A stretch of DNA of 23,955 bases from Bacillota bacterium. Its GTDB lineage: Bacteria > Bacillota > Clostridia > Lachnospirales > Lachnospiraceae. A program made the translations under genes and the position numbers. The stretch's first letter is position 1; each line of letters opens with the position of its first letter. Of the stretch, positions 1-7,716 are shown in pieces. Below the pieces are notes generated by a model. The model saw only the letters and a program-made list of their open reading frames with translations. It did not search any database and was not told where the DNA came from. The DNA is taken from contig JAEZLY010000178.1 in assembly GCA_023414985.1 (NCBI GenBank), forward strand, positions 1 to 23,955. The letters run 5' to 3'.

Positions 1-739
1 GCTCCAAATCGTCCCCATGACCGATCATGATGGTCTGAGAGGATAAGTCTATACTCTCCTGCTCCAGCTTGTTCAGCATGAAATCCAGCTCTGCCCTGGT
101 GCCGCGGATTTTCGTCACAACAGTAAGCTTTCCCTGATCATCGGTAGATAGCACCGGTCTGATTTTTAATGCAGTTCCTACAACTGCCTCGATAGAGCTG
201 ATCCGCCCGCCTCGTTTTAGGAAAAACAAATCCTTTACCGTGAACCAATGGCGTGCATTTCTTTTATACTCCTCCACCCAATCCTTCAGCTGATCGATAT
301 CCATACCCTGCTTCTTCTGCATTGCTGCATGAAGGACCAGAAGACCCTCACCAATGGAAGCACACAAGGAATCCACACTGTATATCTTACGATCCGGATA
401 GTCCTCCTTTAAGTCTCTCAGGACAATCTGTGAAGTATTATAGGTACCGCTTAATCCGGAAGAAAATGATATGTACAGGATGTCCTTTCCCTGATTCAGG
501 ATATCTTCAAAAAACTCTGTAAATACCACCGGTGTAATCTGTGTCGTCTGGGATACCGCCCCGTTTTTCAGTTTTGAGTAAAAGTCCTCAATCGATAGTT
601 CCCTCTCATCGGGATAATGGGAAAACTCCGTAGTATCGATACTAAAGCCCATCGGTATCACCTGTATATCATACTCCTTAATCAAGCCCATCGGCAGATC
701 TAAGGTCGCATCGCTCACGATGACATAATCGCTCATCAT
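1..739 (-). CDS. DegV family protein (3' end outside window)
   Basis: Translating the minus strand from the ATG at 739 gives an open frame that runs off the left edge (about 246 codons seen; DegV proteins are usually about 280-290 residues). The N-terminus reads MMSDYVIVSDATLDLP, the typical DegV opening, and later segments such as FSSGLSGTYNTSQIV and KRGGRISS match the conserved core that holds a fatty acid. Family members are cytosolic fatty-acid-binding proteins; in Gram-positive bacteria the FakB proteins present bound fatty acid to the FakA kinase. No FakA-like gene is visible here, so the partner is unknown. The start is supported by AAGGAG about 6 bases upstream; a second ATG follows at once (736). 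A promoter lies at 779-808. Confidence 0.93.
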   Translation of the reverse strand, partial: MMSDYVIVSDATLDLPMGLIKEYDIQVIPMGFSIDTTEFSHYPDERELSIEDFYSKLKNGAVSQTTQITPVVFTEFFEDILNQGKDILYISFSSGLSGTYNTSQIVLRDLKEDYPDRKIYSVDSLCASIGEGLLVLHAAMQKKQGMDIDQLKDWVEEYKRNARHWFTVKDLFFLKRGGRISSIEAVVGTALKIRPVLSTDDQGKLTVVTKIRGTRAELDFMLNKLEQESIDLSSQTIMIGHGDDLE

Positions 740-778
740 TAAAACTCCTTTATGCTTCATTCTTTTTCATTCTTACTT

Positions 779-808
779 ATTATACCATGAACATAAAACG
801 GCAGTCTA
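779..808 (-). promoter_or_regulatory. Probable sigma-A promoter of the degV-like gene
   Basis: On the minus strand TAGACT (803-808) and a perfect TATAAT (779-784) are 18 bp apart, with a TG one base upstream of the -10 (extended -10). It lies about 40 bp upstream of the DegV start. It was identified by eye. Confidence 0.6.
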
Positions 809-851
809 TGGCATATGTAATATATTTTATGGTCCAAATTCACTTCTGTTC

Positions 852-1778
852 CTAGCCCATTAGGTTGGCGATCATCATAACGAGCGGAATGGTCCCCAAG
901 GAAAAAATAGTTGTCATGGCGAATATTTCTGAGGCATATAAATAGTTCTTATCATACTTAATCGAGATCAGATTGATGAATGCCGCGGTTGGACAGGCTG
1001 CTGCCACGATGGAGGTGAGATACACCATCTGCGGAATATCAAACCATCGGAAAATGAAAATCATAATAACCGGAACGAATAGCAATCTCAAAAAACTGAT
1101 ATAATATATGCGAACCTTTCCCAGAAGTCCTCTGATATCTGTCTGGGCTATGGTGATACCGGCTACCAGCATCGCCATCGGCGTATTCATATTACCCAGA
1201 TAGGTCAAAGCCTCATTGACTGTTCCGGGAAGCATAATTCTGCATACAAAGAGTACGAAGCCTGTTATTGTAGCAAGCACCGCTGGTGAAACCAACGCTT
1301 TTCCGAATGATTTTCGATCGGATTTGCCTGTCATACTCATCAGTCCATGCGTCCAGACCAACAGATTAAAAATCGTCATATAAGCTGTAATATAAAAAAC
1401 CCCTTCGCTGCCAAAGAGCCCGTTAGCCAGAGGTATCCCTATAAAACCGCAATTCGTATAAATCACTGCAAAACGCTCGATTACCAGATCAGACTTATGC
1501 TTTTTTCCCCTAATCATCAGTTGAGCGATAAGGATGGCAATCATATGAGTTATTATGGCAAGAATTAATGAAATCAGCAATCCCTTCAATAAAGCAGCTT
1601 CGAATTTTCTCTGGTACGAAACAATGATTAAGATCGGATTAATCAGCATCAGCACCAGGTCTGACAGCTTTTTATTCATTTCCTTATCAACTAATTTAAC
1701 CCTGTAGCAGATAATTCCTACAAGGATAATCAGAAACATGATGGCAATTTGGTTAAATGCGGTGAGTGCAAGTGACAT
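852..1778 (-). CDS. AEC family (auxin efflux carrier-like) permease
   Basis: This 308-residue protein is hydrophobic from end to end, with about 8-10 predicted membrane helices in two halves, as in the AEC family (Mem_trans). The N-terminal segment FLIILVGIICYRVKLVD followed by an NPILI helix, and the C-terminal ACPTAAFINLISIKYD, are typical. Bacterial AEC proteins move organic acids such as malate, or amino-acid-like compounds; the substrate here cannot be told from sequence. The ATG at 1778 has an AAGGTAGGA ribosome binding site. A promoter is at 1833-1861. The gene is divergent from mntP, and degV follows on the same strand with its own promoter. Confidence 0.9.
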   Translation of the reverse strand: MSLALTAFNQIAIMFLIILVGIICYRVKLVDKEMNKKLSDLVLMLINPILIIVSYQRKFEAALLKGLLISLILAIITHMIAILIAQLMIRGKKHKSDLVIERFAVIYTNCGFIGIPLANGLFGSEGVFYITAYMTIFNLLVWTHGLMSMTGKSDRKSFGKALVSPAVLATITGFVLFVCRIMLPGTVNEALTYLGNMNTPMAMLVAGITIAQTDIRGLLGKVRIYYISFLRLLFVPVIMIFIFRWFDIPQMVYLTSIVAAACPTAAFINLISIKYDKNYLYASEIFAMTTIFSLGTIPLVMMIANLMG

Positions 1779-1832
1779 AGCAAATCCTACCTTTTCTAAG
1801 TAAAGTCATAACATTAAGTACGCTGATATTCT

Positions 1833-1861
1833 ATTATGCACTCTTTTTGCCTGTACAGCAA
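1833..1861 (-). promoter_or_regulatory. Probable promoter of the AEC permease gene
   Basis: On the minus strand TTGCTG (1856-1861) and CATAAT (1833-1838) are separated by 17 bp, about 55 bp upstream of the AEC start codon. Confidence 0.5.
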
Positions 1862-1880
1862 GTGCTTTTTACCTGTCAGC

Positions 1881-1931
1881 ATCTAATGATAGCTTACTTC
1901 AAATAGCAAGAATCACATGGAATCATTAGAT
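1881..1931. repeat. Perfect 10-bp inverted repeat in the AEC/mntP divergent region
   Basis: ATCTAATGAT (1881-1890) and its exact reverse complement ATCATTAGAT (1922-1931) flank 31 bp, just upstream of the Mn riboswitch. It may be a paired operator site or the base of a stem. No clear mntP promoter was found, and the TAATGAT inside the left arm is only a weak -10 candidate. The whole gene-free stretch 1779-2096 holds the AEC promoter, this repeat, the riboswitch and its terminator. Confidence 0.55.
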
Positions 1932-1940
1932 CTGTAATAA

Positions 1941-2033
1941 ATGAGGGAGTAGTTTGCATACAATTAGTATGTGGTCAAGTCAACAGGATGGTTTCCGATG
2001 AAATCTGGCTTACCTTAATGAACGAGACTCATG
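1941..2033 (+). promoter_or_regulatory. yybP-ykoY manganese riboswitch (aptamer)
   Basis: The leader of mntP carries the two hallmark strands of the yybP-ykoY class: GAGGGAGTAG at 1943-1952 and GAACGAGACTC at about 2020-2030. The closing P1 helix pairs ATGAG (1941-1945) with CTCAT (2028-2032). This class binds Mn2+ and is known to control MntP/YebN-type exporters, which is the gene directly downstream. The internal helices are inferred and have not been folded computationally. Confidence 0.85.
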
Positions 2034-2068
2034 TGTGGCTTTGATTGACCATGCATGAGCTTTATTTA
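2028..2068 (+). terminator. Riboswitch expression platform: terminator exclusive with P1
   Basis: CTCATG (2028-2033) is exactly complementary to CATGAG (2054-2059), and nearby TGG/CCA pairing extends the stem. A T-rich run (CTTTATTTAT) follows. The left arm reuses the 3' strand of the riboswitch P1 helix, so aptamer and terminator cannot form together. Mn2+ binding should therefore stabilise P1, melt the terminator and switch mntP on. Confidence 0.6.
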
Positions 2069-2096
2069 TGTGCAGATTAGAAAGGAATAAGAGATT

Positions 2097-2672
2097 ATGG
2101 ATTTTCTCACACTGGTTTTACTTGCACTCGCATTAGCTGCAGATGCCTTTGCCGTATCCGTAACCAATGGTATGTGCAGCAGCAAGGTCACGAAAAGACA
2201 TGCCCTGCTTACGGCATTGATCTTTGGATTCTTTCAGGCCCTTATGCCTGTACTTGGGTTTATATTGGGCAAGACCTTTGCTGATATTGTTTTCCGGTTC
2301 CAGCATTGGATTGCCCTGCTTCTGCTTGGAGCAATCGGCATCAATATGCTGACGGATGCGGCAAAGGAATGGAGCTCACCGGATGGGGAGGCCTGTACCG
2401 CATTGAATATATTCAGCAGTAAGAACCTCGTTCTGCAGGGAATAGCAACCAGTATCGATGCTTTGGCAGCCGGCGTCAGCATCGCAGTATTAAATATCAA
2501 TATAATAACCTCTGCTCTGATCATCGGAACTATTACCTTTTTCCTTTGTGCAGTCGGTGTCTATATCGGAAAGCGTTTCGGCGCGCTGCTGGGCCTTCGG
2601 GCAAAGGTTCTCGGCGGAATTGTACTACTTGGAATCGGGTTGAGAATATTTATTCAAAATCAGTTTTTTTAA
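2097..2672 (+). CDS. mntP: Manganese efflux pump MntP
   Basis: This 191-residue, six-helix membrane protein exports Mn2+ from the cytoplasm and protects against manganese excess. It has the two repeated halves of the MntP (YebN) family, each with its conserved acidic motif: ALAADAFAVS with Asp16 and ATSIDALAAGVS with Asp121. Its length is typical (E. coli MntP is 188). The ATG at 2097 follows GAAAGGAAT with about 9 bases spacing. It stands alone downstream of a Mn riboswitch with a terminator, so expression is expected to rise with cellular Mn2+. The next gene has its own promoter. Confidence 0.95.
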   Translation: MDFLTLVLLALALAADAFAVSVTNGMCSSKVTKRHALLTALIFGFFQALMPVLGFILGKTFADIVFRFQHWIALLLLGAIGINMLTDAAKEWSSPDGEACTALNIFSSKNLVLQGIATSIDALAAGVSIAVLNINIITSALIIGTITFFLCAVGVYIGKRFGALLGLRAKVLGGIVLLGIGLRIFIQNQFF

Positions 2673-2703
2673 TTTATGTCTTAGGTAGGATATTTTCTAA
2701 TCC

Positions 2704-2732
2704 TTGATTAATCGGAATATTTGTTAGATAAT
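2704..2732 (+). promoter_or_regulatory. Sigma-A promoter of the GNAT-epimerase-Cof unit
   Basis: TTGATT (2704-2709), a 17-bp spacer and GATAAT (2727-2732) lie about 40 bp upstream of the acetyltransferase start. Confidence 0.65.
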
Positions 2733-2775
2733 ATAGAAGAGTAATATTTTCCGCCAAAACGAGAGGAGAATGCAG

Positions 2776-3405
2776 ATGAGTTATGAAGCATGTTTTGACA
2801 AGCTGCCCCGGCTAGAGACCGAAAGGCTGATCTTAAGGCAGATCACGGAAAGTCCCGCAGACGGAAAAGACAGTCTTGAATTTATAAACGATTACAGTGT
2901 CTACCGATATTGGGGAATTTATGACGAATCTAAGGATACAAATGGTAAAAGGAAACCTAAGAAAAAGATAAAGCTCGATTATCATTATAACGCAACATTG
3001 AAGGAATACCGCGCGAAACGGGAACTCACCTGGCTGATGGAGCTTAAAGATACCCATAAGGTCATCGGTGAAATCGTATTATATGATTTCAGACTCGGAC
3101 AGCAGGCAGACATCGGCTACCGTATCAATAAAAATTATTGGGGAAAAGGCTTTGCTCCGGAGGCAGGACAAGCAGTCATAAAGGCCGCTTTCGAACTTAT
3201 GGAGCTGACCAGAATTCAGCTTCGCTGCTTTGCAGACAATCATGGTTCCGTCAGAGTAGCGCAAAAGCTTGGGTTTAATCAGGAGGGCTTTATCAAAAAG
3301 GGAGCCATCATCAATGTCATGACAGATTATTATATTTTCGGATTCTTAAAAGAGGATTATGATAAACAGCCTTTCGACGATGCAGTCGCCAGATTCCTGG
3401 ATTAA
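2776..3405 (+). CDS. GNAT family N-acetyltransferase (RimJ/RimL-like)
   Basis: The protein (209 residues from the chosen start) has the layout of GNAT enzymes that move an acetyl group from acetyl-CoA to an amine: LETERLILRQIT near the N-terminus, then IGYRINKNYWGKGFAPEAGQ (strand 4 and the acetyl-CoA pyrophosphate loop), and a C-terminal ADNHGSVRVAQKLGF motif. This resembles RimJ/RimL-like enzymes acting on protein N-termini or small amines; the substrate is unknown. An upstream ATG at 2770 sits only 1 base from AGGAG (2764-2768), whereas the ATG at 2776 has a 7-base spacing, so 2776 is preferred. It is first in a likely three-gene unit. Confidence 0.88.
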   Translation: MSYEACFDKLPRLETERLILRQITESPADGKDSLEFINDYSVYRYWGIYDESKDTNGKRKPKKKIKLDYHYNATLKEYRAKRELTWLMELKDTHKVIGEIVLYDFRLGQQADIGYRINKNYWGKGFAPEAGQAVIKAAFELMELTRIQLRCFADNHGSVRVAQKLGFNQEGFIKKGAIINVMTDYYIFGFLKEDYDKQPFDDAVARFLD

Positions 3406-3448
3406 ACAGTTGTCCGTTCAATCATAAAAGATAATTGGAGGTAGTAGA

Positions 3449-4465
3449 ATGAAAGCATTATTTATCGGAGGAACCGGAACCATCAGTACCGCAATTACAA
3501 AGCTGGCATCGGAATGCGGAATCGAGCTTTACTTACTGAACCGTGGTAATCGATCAACGCTCGTACCCGAGAATGTGAAGATCATAGAAGCGGATATTAA
3601 TAATGAGTCCGATGTGAGAGAAAAACTGGCCGGCATGACCTTTGACGTAGTAGCGCAGTTTATCGCCTTTCATGTAGAAGCACTGGAGCGGGATGTCAGA
3701 CTGTTTGCAGGAAAGACAAAACAATATATCTTCATCAGCTCGGCCTCCGCTTATCAGAAACCTCTTTCCAGTCCCTTTATCACGGAAAGTACCCCTCTCT
3801 TCAATCCATTCTGGGAATATTCCAGGAATAAGATTGCCTGCGAGGAATACCTGATGAATCAATACCGTAACAACGGATTTCCAATTACAATCGTACGTCC
3901 GAGTCATACCTACGGTGATACCGGTGTTCCGCTTGCGATCCATGGTAATCACGGCAGCTACAGCATAATTGACCGTATCAAAAAGGGAAAAAAGGTCATC
4001 GTCCATGGAGACGGGAATACCCTGTGGACACTGACTCATAATACTGATTTTGCAAAGGCTTTCGTCGGACTGATGGGAAATGCCCATGCCATCGGAGAAG
4101 CGCTTCAGATTACCTCCGACGAGAGTCTTACCTGGAATCAGATCTATGAAATCATCGGAGATGCCCTGGGTGTAAAACCCAAGCTTGTGCATATTCCTTC
4201 CGAGACACTGGCTAAGGCACATTTTGATTATGTCGGAGGGCTTCTAGGAGACAAAGCACATACCGTTATCTTCGATAACACGAAGATAAAACGGCTGGTA
4301 CCTGAATTTAAGGCCACCATACGGTTTGACCAGGGAGTAAGAAGAACCCTCTCCTATATCGAAGCTCATCCGGAGCATCAGATTGTGGATCCGGAATTCG
4401 ACGAATGGATGGATCGGATGATCGAGACTTACGAAGCTTATGAGGCCGGAATACCAAAATTCTAA
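3449..4465 (+). CDS. NAD-dependent epimerase/dehydratase family protein (extended/atypical SDR)
   Basis: This 338-residue protein starts with a Rossmann nucleotide-binding motif, FIGGTGTIS (residues 5-13). It has an SSASAY segment (98-103) supplying the catalytic serine region, and Tyr124-x-x-x-Lys128, the SDR catalytic pair. After this comes the IVRPSHTYGD stretch common to sugar-nucleotide epimerases. Members change the configuration of, dehydrate or reduce sugars or related compounds using NAD(P). The C-terminal part is less typical, so the substrate is open. The ATG follows GGAGG at good distance. It lies 43 bases after the GNAT gene and 18 before the Cof phosphatase gene, probably co-transcribed. 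Confidence 0.85.
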   Translation: MKALFIGGTGTISTAITKLASECGIELYLLNRGNRSTLVPENVKIIEADINNESDVREKLAGMTFDVVAQFIAFHVEALERDVRLFAGKTKQYIFISSASAYQKPLSSPFITESTPLFNPFWEYSRNKIACEEYLMNQYRNNGFPITIVRPSHTYGDTGVPLAIHGNHGSYSIIDRIKKGKKVIVHGDGNTLWTLTHNTDFAKAFVGLMGNAHAIGEALQITSDESLTWNQIYEIIGDALGVKPKLVHIPSETLAKAHFDYVGGLLGDKAHTVIFDNTKIKRLVPEFKATIRFDQGVRRTLSYIEAHPEHQIVDPEFDEWMDRMIETYEAYEAGIPKF

Positions 4466-4483
4466 CAGAAAGGCTATGACATT

Positions 4484-5311
4484 ATGAAAACGCTCTATAT
4501 CTCAGATCTGGACGGTACACTCCTGCAGCCGAATGTAGAATTGTCTGCTAACACCGTTGGGATTCTGAATGAACTGATCAGCCAGGGGATGCTTTTTACC
4601 GTGGCTACCGCCCGTTCCATTGCTTCCGTAAAACCAATCCTAAAGGAATTGGACGTCTCTGTTCCGGTTGTGTTGATGAATGGTGTATGTATCTATGACT
4701 TAAAGAGAAATGACTATATTAAAGTAGAGACTCTTCCCAGAGAAAGTGTCACAAGATTGATGGAGCTGATAGAGACCTATCAGTTGAAGGGCTTTGCCTA
4801 CATAATAAAAAATGGTGTCATGTCCACATATTACGAGGACTTAAACACCAAGGCACTTCATGATTTTTATCAGGAGCGGGTAACCCTTTACCAGAAGCGT
4901 TTTACCCAGATAGACAGCTTTTCCTCCCTCACGGAGGAACCGCTGATCTACTTCTCTCTGATGGATTATCCCGAAAAACTGGAACCCGTGTATCAGTCCT
5001 TGCGGCAGATTCCGGAATTGAATAGTGTATTCTATAAGGATAACTACTCACCAGACCTGTGGTATCTGGAGATTTACAGCAAATCAGCCTCCAAATATCA
5101 TGCAGTCCAATTCCTTCGCTCCTATCTGGAACCGGAGAAAGTCGTATGCTTCGGTGACAATCACAATGATTTGCCTCTGTTTGAAGCCAGCGACTATAAG
5201 CTTGCAGTAAATAACGCTGTCGCAGCCCTGAAAGAAAAGGCTGACCGGGTGATCGGCTGCAACACCGAAGACGGAGTGGCAGTATGGCTGAAAGAAAACT
5301 TTTCTGCCTGA
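4484..5311 (+). CDS. Cof-type HAD-IIB family hydrolase
   Basis: The protein (275 residues) is a cytosolic HAD phosphatase with a type IIB cap. Motif I is SDLDGT with the nucleophile Asp8 and acid/base Asp10. Motif II is the TATARS segment and motif IV is CFGDNHNDLPLFE, the Mg2+-binding acidic pair. Cof/YbjI-type enzymes dephosphorylate sugar phosphates, flavin mononucleotide or pyridoxal phosphate with broad specificity; nothing here fixes the substrate. It is the third gene of the unit starting at 2776 and is convergent with the HAD gene at 5374. No clear terminator was seen in the 62 bases between them. Confidence 0.92.
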   Translation: MKTLYISDLDGTLLQPNVELSANTVGILNELISQGMLFTVATARSIASVKPILKELDVSVPVVLMNGVCIYDLKRNDYIKVETLPRESVTRLMELIETYQLKGFAYIIKNGVMSTYYEDLNTKALHDFYQERVTLYQKRFTQIDSFSSLTEEPLIYFSLMDYPEKLEPVYQSLRQIPELNSVFYKDNYSPDLWYLEIYSKSASKYHAVQFLRSYLEPEKVVCFGDNHNDLPLFEASDYKLAVNNAVAALKEKADRVIGCNTEDGVAVWLKENFSA

Positions 5312-5373
5312 AATATGCATCGCTGGCTATGTATCAGTAACCCTTGATGACTCTCTTAATTTAGGTTGATTGA

Positions 5374-6030
5374 TTACAGGTAATTCAAGATATCCTTCAG
5401 GCATTTTACTTTGATGCCCTGATATTCCTTATGCTCATCCGGATTGTTACTGATCCAGATGGGCATTATTTTTGCACTGAGTGCTCCTGCTATGTCGTTC
5501 GGATAATAATCTCCGACAAATACCGCTTCCTCCGGCTTTACATCAAGGTTTTCACAGGAAAGGGCGAATATCCTTGAGTCGGGCTTTGCGAAGGGCTGCT
5601 CCCCTGAAACAATAATGTCATCAAAATATCCTTCTATATTTACCTTCCGGATCTTTTCCCTCTGAACTGAGGAATAACCGTTGGTTATGATACCAAGCTT
5701 GTATTTTCCCTTTACATATTCCAGAACCTCAAACATCTCCGGAAAAGGTATACAAAGTCCGCCGAAGATTTCGTTCCGTTCCCGGATGAACTCCTCCAGG
5801 GTATGGGGCAGCTTCCATCTCTTATTTAGTTTCCGAAAGAATTTTTCCAGTCCGGAATAACCGTTTTCATCTATTTCAATCATGTAGTCGATCAATTCTT
5901 CCCGTGAGCCCCGGTATGGATATTCCTTTGCATATTTGTCAATAAAATAATTGAAAAGACTGATCAGTGCTGCTTTCCGATCCACCAGAGTCTCATCAAC
6001 GTCAAAAATGACTGCTTTTATCTTTTCCAC
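5374..6030 (-). CDS. HAD-IA family hydrolase
   Basis: This phosphatase-like protein of about 218 residues carries FDVDET near the N-terminus (nucleophile and acid/base aspartates), ITNGYSS (motif II), AKPDSRIF (motif III lysine) and FVGDYYPNDIAGA (motif IV). It has the C1-type helical cap of subfamily IA. Similar proteins act as phosphoglycolate, pyrimidine-nucleotide or sugar-phosphate phosphatases. There is no ATG: the frame begins TTG (6033) then GTG (6030). GGAGG at 6038-6042 sits 4 bases from the TTG and 7 from the GTG, so GTG at 6030 is preferred. Its own strong promoter is at 6080-6108. Confidence 0.9.
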   Translation of the reverse strand: MEKIKAVIFDVDETLVDRKAALISLFNYFIDKYAKEYPYRGSREELIDYMIEIDENGYSGLEKFFRKLNKRWKLPHTLEEFIRERNEIFGGLCIPFPEMFEVLEYVKGKYKLGIITNGYSSVQREKIRKVNIEGYFDDIIVSGEQPFAKPDSRIFALSCENLDVKPEEAVFVGDYYPNDIAGALSAKIMPIWISNNPDEHKEYQGIKVKCLKDILNYL

Positions 6031-6079
6031 CAAATTTCCTCCAACCTCTTTGGTTATCCTAATTACAGTATCGACCTGT

Positions 6080-6108
6080 ATTATAGTATAATTTTACGAC
6101 TGTTACAA
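6080..6108 (-). promoter_or_regulatory. Strong sigma-A promoter of the HAD gene
   Basis: On the minus strand TTGTAA (6103-6108) and a perfect TATAAT (6080-6085) are separated by exactly 17 bp, about 50 bp upstream of the HAD start. Confidence 0.75.
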
Positions 6109-6138
6109 GAAGTTTGTTACAATCTCTCCTTCCATCTA

Positions 6139-6167
6139 TTGCTTCATCAAATTAATACAATTACAAT
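6139..6167 (+). promoter_or_regulatory. Probable promoter of the aldo/keto reductase gene
   Basis: TTGCTT (6139-6144), a 17-bp spacer and TACAAT (6162-6167). It is divergent from the HAD promoter. Confidence 0.6.
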
Positions 6168-6242
6168 GTATAGTAAGAGGTACTCATAGCACAAAATAAA
6201 GATACACCTATGCTGCTAGGATGCGGCGGAATGGAGGCAGAT

Positions 6243-7091
6243 ATGGATAATATTCAGGATTGTTATGTTTTATCCAACGGAATTAAAATCCCATGCGTAG
6301 GCTTTGGGACCTGGAAGCTTGCCAATGATCAAAGCACTGTAGATATTGTGAAGACTGCGATTGATTGCGGATACCGTCATATTGATACCGCCTTCGCATA
6401 TCAGAATGAACCCAGCGTCGGAAAAGCTGTCCGTGAGTGTGGTCTGAAAAGAAGCGAGCTTTTTATCACAAGCAAGCTTGATAATCCGGATCACGGCTAT
6501 GAAAAAACCATGAAAGAATTCGATATGACCATGAACAATCTGGGAATTGATTATCTGGACCTATACTTAATTCACTGGCCGATTCCCCTGGCTTACCGGG
6601 ACTGCTGGAAGGAGTTGAATGAAGGAACCTGGAAGGCATTCGAAGAGCTTTACCAGGAAGGGAAACTCAAAGCGATTGGGGTCAGTAATTTTCTGGAGCA
6701 TCATATCGACGCTCTTTTGGAGACAGCAACCATAGCACCGATGGTGGATCAGCTTGAGCTTCACCCGCAGTATCCGCAACGGGATGCCGTAAACTACTGT
6801 AAAGAAAAGCGGATGATCCTCGAAGCCTGGAGCCCGTTAATCAAAGGGCAGATGGATCACCCGGTTCTAAAGGAACTGGCTGTAAAATATAATAAAACAG
6901 CTGCTCAGCTTCTGCTGCGATGGAGCATCCAACACGGTTTCCTACCGCTTCCAAAGACCACCTCCAGAGAACGGATGCAGGAAAATGCTGAACTGTTCGA
7001 TTTCGAACTAACCACCGAGGATATCGAATCTATGAAAGCCTTGGAAACCTATGGTCTGACGGGTGCACATCCGGATTCCGCACCCTTTTAA
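6243..7091 (+). CDS. Aldo/keto reductase
   Basis: This 282-residue cytosolic, NAD(P)H-dependent reductase turns aldehydes or ketones into alcohols. All four catalytic residues of the family are present: Asp48 (RHIDTAFAYQNE), Tyr53, Lys78 (FITSKLDN) and His111 (YLIHWP). The C-terminal LPKTTSRERMQEN is the cofactor phosphate-binding segment. Overall it resembles the AKR5-type 2,5-diketogluconate reductase group; the real substrate is unknown. The open frame extends to an ATG at 6210, but GGAGG at 6233-6237 lies 5 bases before the ATG at 6243, and the encoded MDNIQDCYVLSNG matches the family's usual N-terminus, so 6243 is chosen. It is a monocistronic unit ending at the terminator at 7111-7191. 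Confidence 0.93.
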   Translation: MDNIQDCYVLSNGIKIPCVGFGTWKLANDQSTVDIVKTAIDCGYRHIDTAFAYQNEPSVGKAVRECGLKRSELFITSKLDNPDHGYEKTMKEFDMTMNNLGIDYLDLYLIHWPIPLAYRDCWKELNEGTWKAFEELYQEGKLKAIGVSNFLEHHIDALLETATIAPMVDQLELHPQYPQRDAVNYCKEKRMILEAWSPLIKGQMDHPVLKELAVKYNKTAAQLLLRWSIQHGFLPLPKTTSRERMQENAELFDFELTTEDIESMKALETYGLTGAHPDSAPF

Positions 7092-7110
7092 GGTAACACA
7101 TAGTAAAGCA

Positions 7111-7191
7111 AAAACCTCCGAAGCGGAAAGCTGTGCAGTTCTCGGGAGATTCTACTTCCTGACTGATCTTGCAATCCCTTGCGGAGGTTTT
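7111..7191. terminator. Bidirectional terminator between convergent genes
   Basis: AAAACCTCCG (7111-7120) pairs perfectly with CGGAGGTTTT (7182-7191), giving an A-run before and a T-run after the stem, so it should work for both the reductase (plus) and the GNAT gene (minus). The loop is long (61 bases) and contains further pairing (GGGAGATT / AATCCC). Confidence 0.75.
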
Positions 7192-7218
7192 TTATGTAAT
7201 ATTGGCTATTTTCAGCGC

Positions 7219-7686
7219 TTAACGATCGCCTTCAAAGATTTCCTTTTTCATACAGACAGATAAAGGCATACTCTTGTATTGGCCGTAATTCTCAATTATC
7301 TGATAGCCAAGTCCTGTATATAGTCCAATGGCAGCCTTCAAAGGCTTCCCTGTCTCCAGAATAAGCGCTTGATATCCTTTGCTTTTCGCTAGTTCTTCAA
7401 GTCTTTTAATCAGCTCCTTGGAATGTCCCATGCCCCGGTATTCTTTCTGAAGAAATACCCGCTTCATTTCCGCTACACCCTCTTCATAATGCCGGAAAGC
7501 AGCGCAGCCAACGGGCTTCTTGCCATCATAAAGCACAATGACATCATGAATCTTCTCCAAGGTATTATATCTGGTATACTGCGTTCTCTGCTGTTCTCCT
7601 CCGACCAACTCGTTCAGATTCTCATCCAGCATTCCGCACAGCATAACGAAATCCTCATTCCTGCCGTCCGTTACGATATAGTTCAT
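7219..7686 (-). CDS. GNAT family N-acetyltransferase
   Basis: This 155-residue single-domain acetyltransferase has the acetyl-CoA site at EMKRVFLQKEYRGMGHSKELI: the strand VFLQKEYR, then the R-G-M-G-H loop, a Q/RxxGxG/A-like signature. It ends with AIGLYTGLGYQII, the usual GNAT strand 5-6 region. Such enzymes acetylate small amines, antibiotics or proteins; no substrate can be named. The ATG at 7686 follows a purine-rich GAGGGGGGTAAGG. It is convergent with the aldo/keto reductase. Its upstream region is largely the palindromic element at 7717-7942, which probably lies at or near its promoter. Confidence 0.87.
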   Translation of the reverse strand: MNYIVTDGRNEDFVMLCGMLDENLNELVGGEQQRTQYTRYNTLEKIHDVIVLYDGKKPVGCAAFRHYEEGVAEMKRVFLQKEYRGMGHSKELIKRLEELAKSKGYQALILETGKPLKAAIGLYTGLGYQIIENYGQYKSMPLSVCMKKEIFEGDR

Positions 7687-7716
7687 ACCTTACCCCCCTC
7701 ATCTTCAAATATAATT

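Noticed and set aside
253..522. Plus-strand open frame of 89 codons
   Set aside because: It lies antisense within the DegV coding region, has no ribosome binding site and a Pro/Tyr/Ser-rich sequence with no family resemblance.
3554..4222. Long minus-strand open frame of 222 codons opposite the epimerase gene
   Set aside because: The plus strand encodes a clear SDR with all motifs; the antisense product has no recognisable domain.
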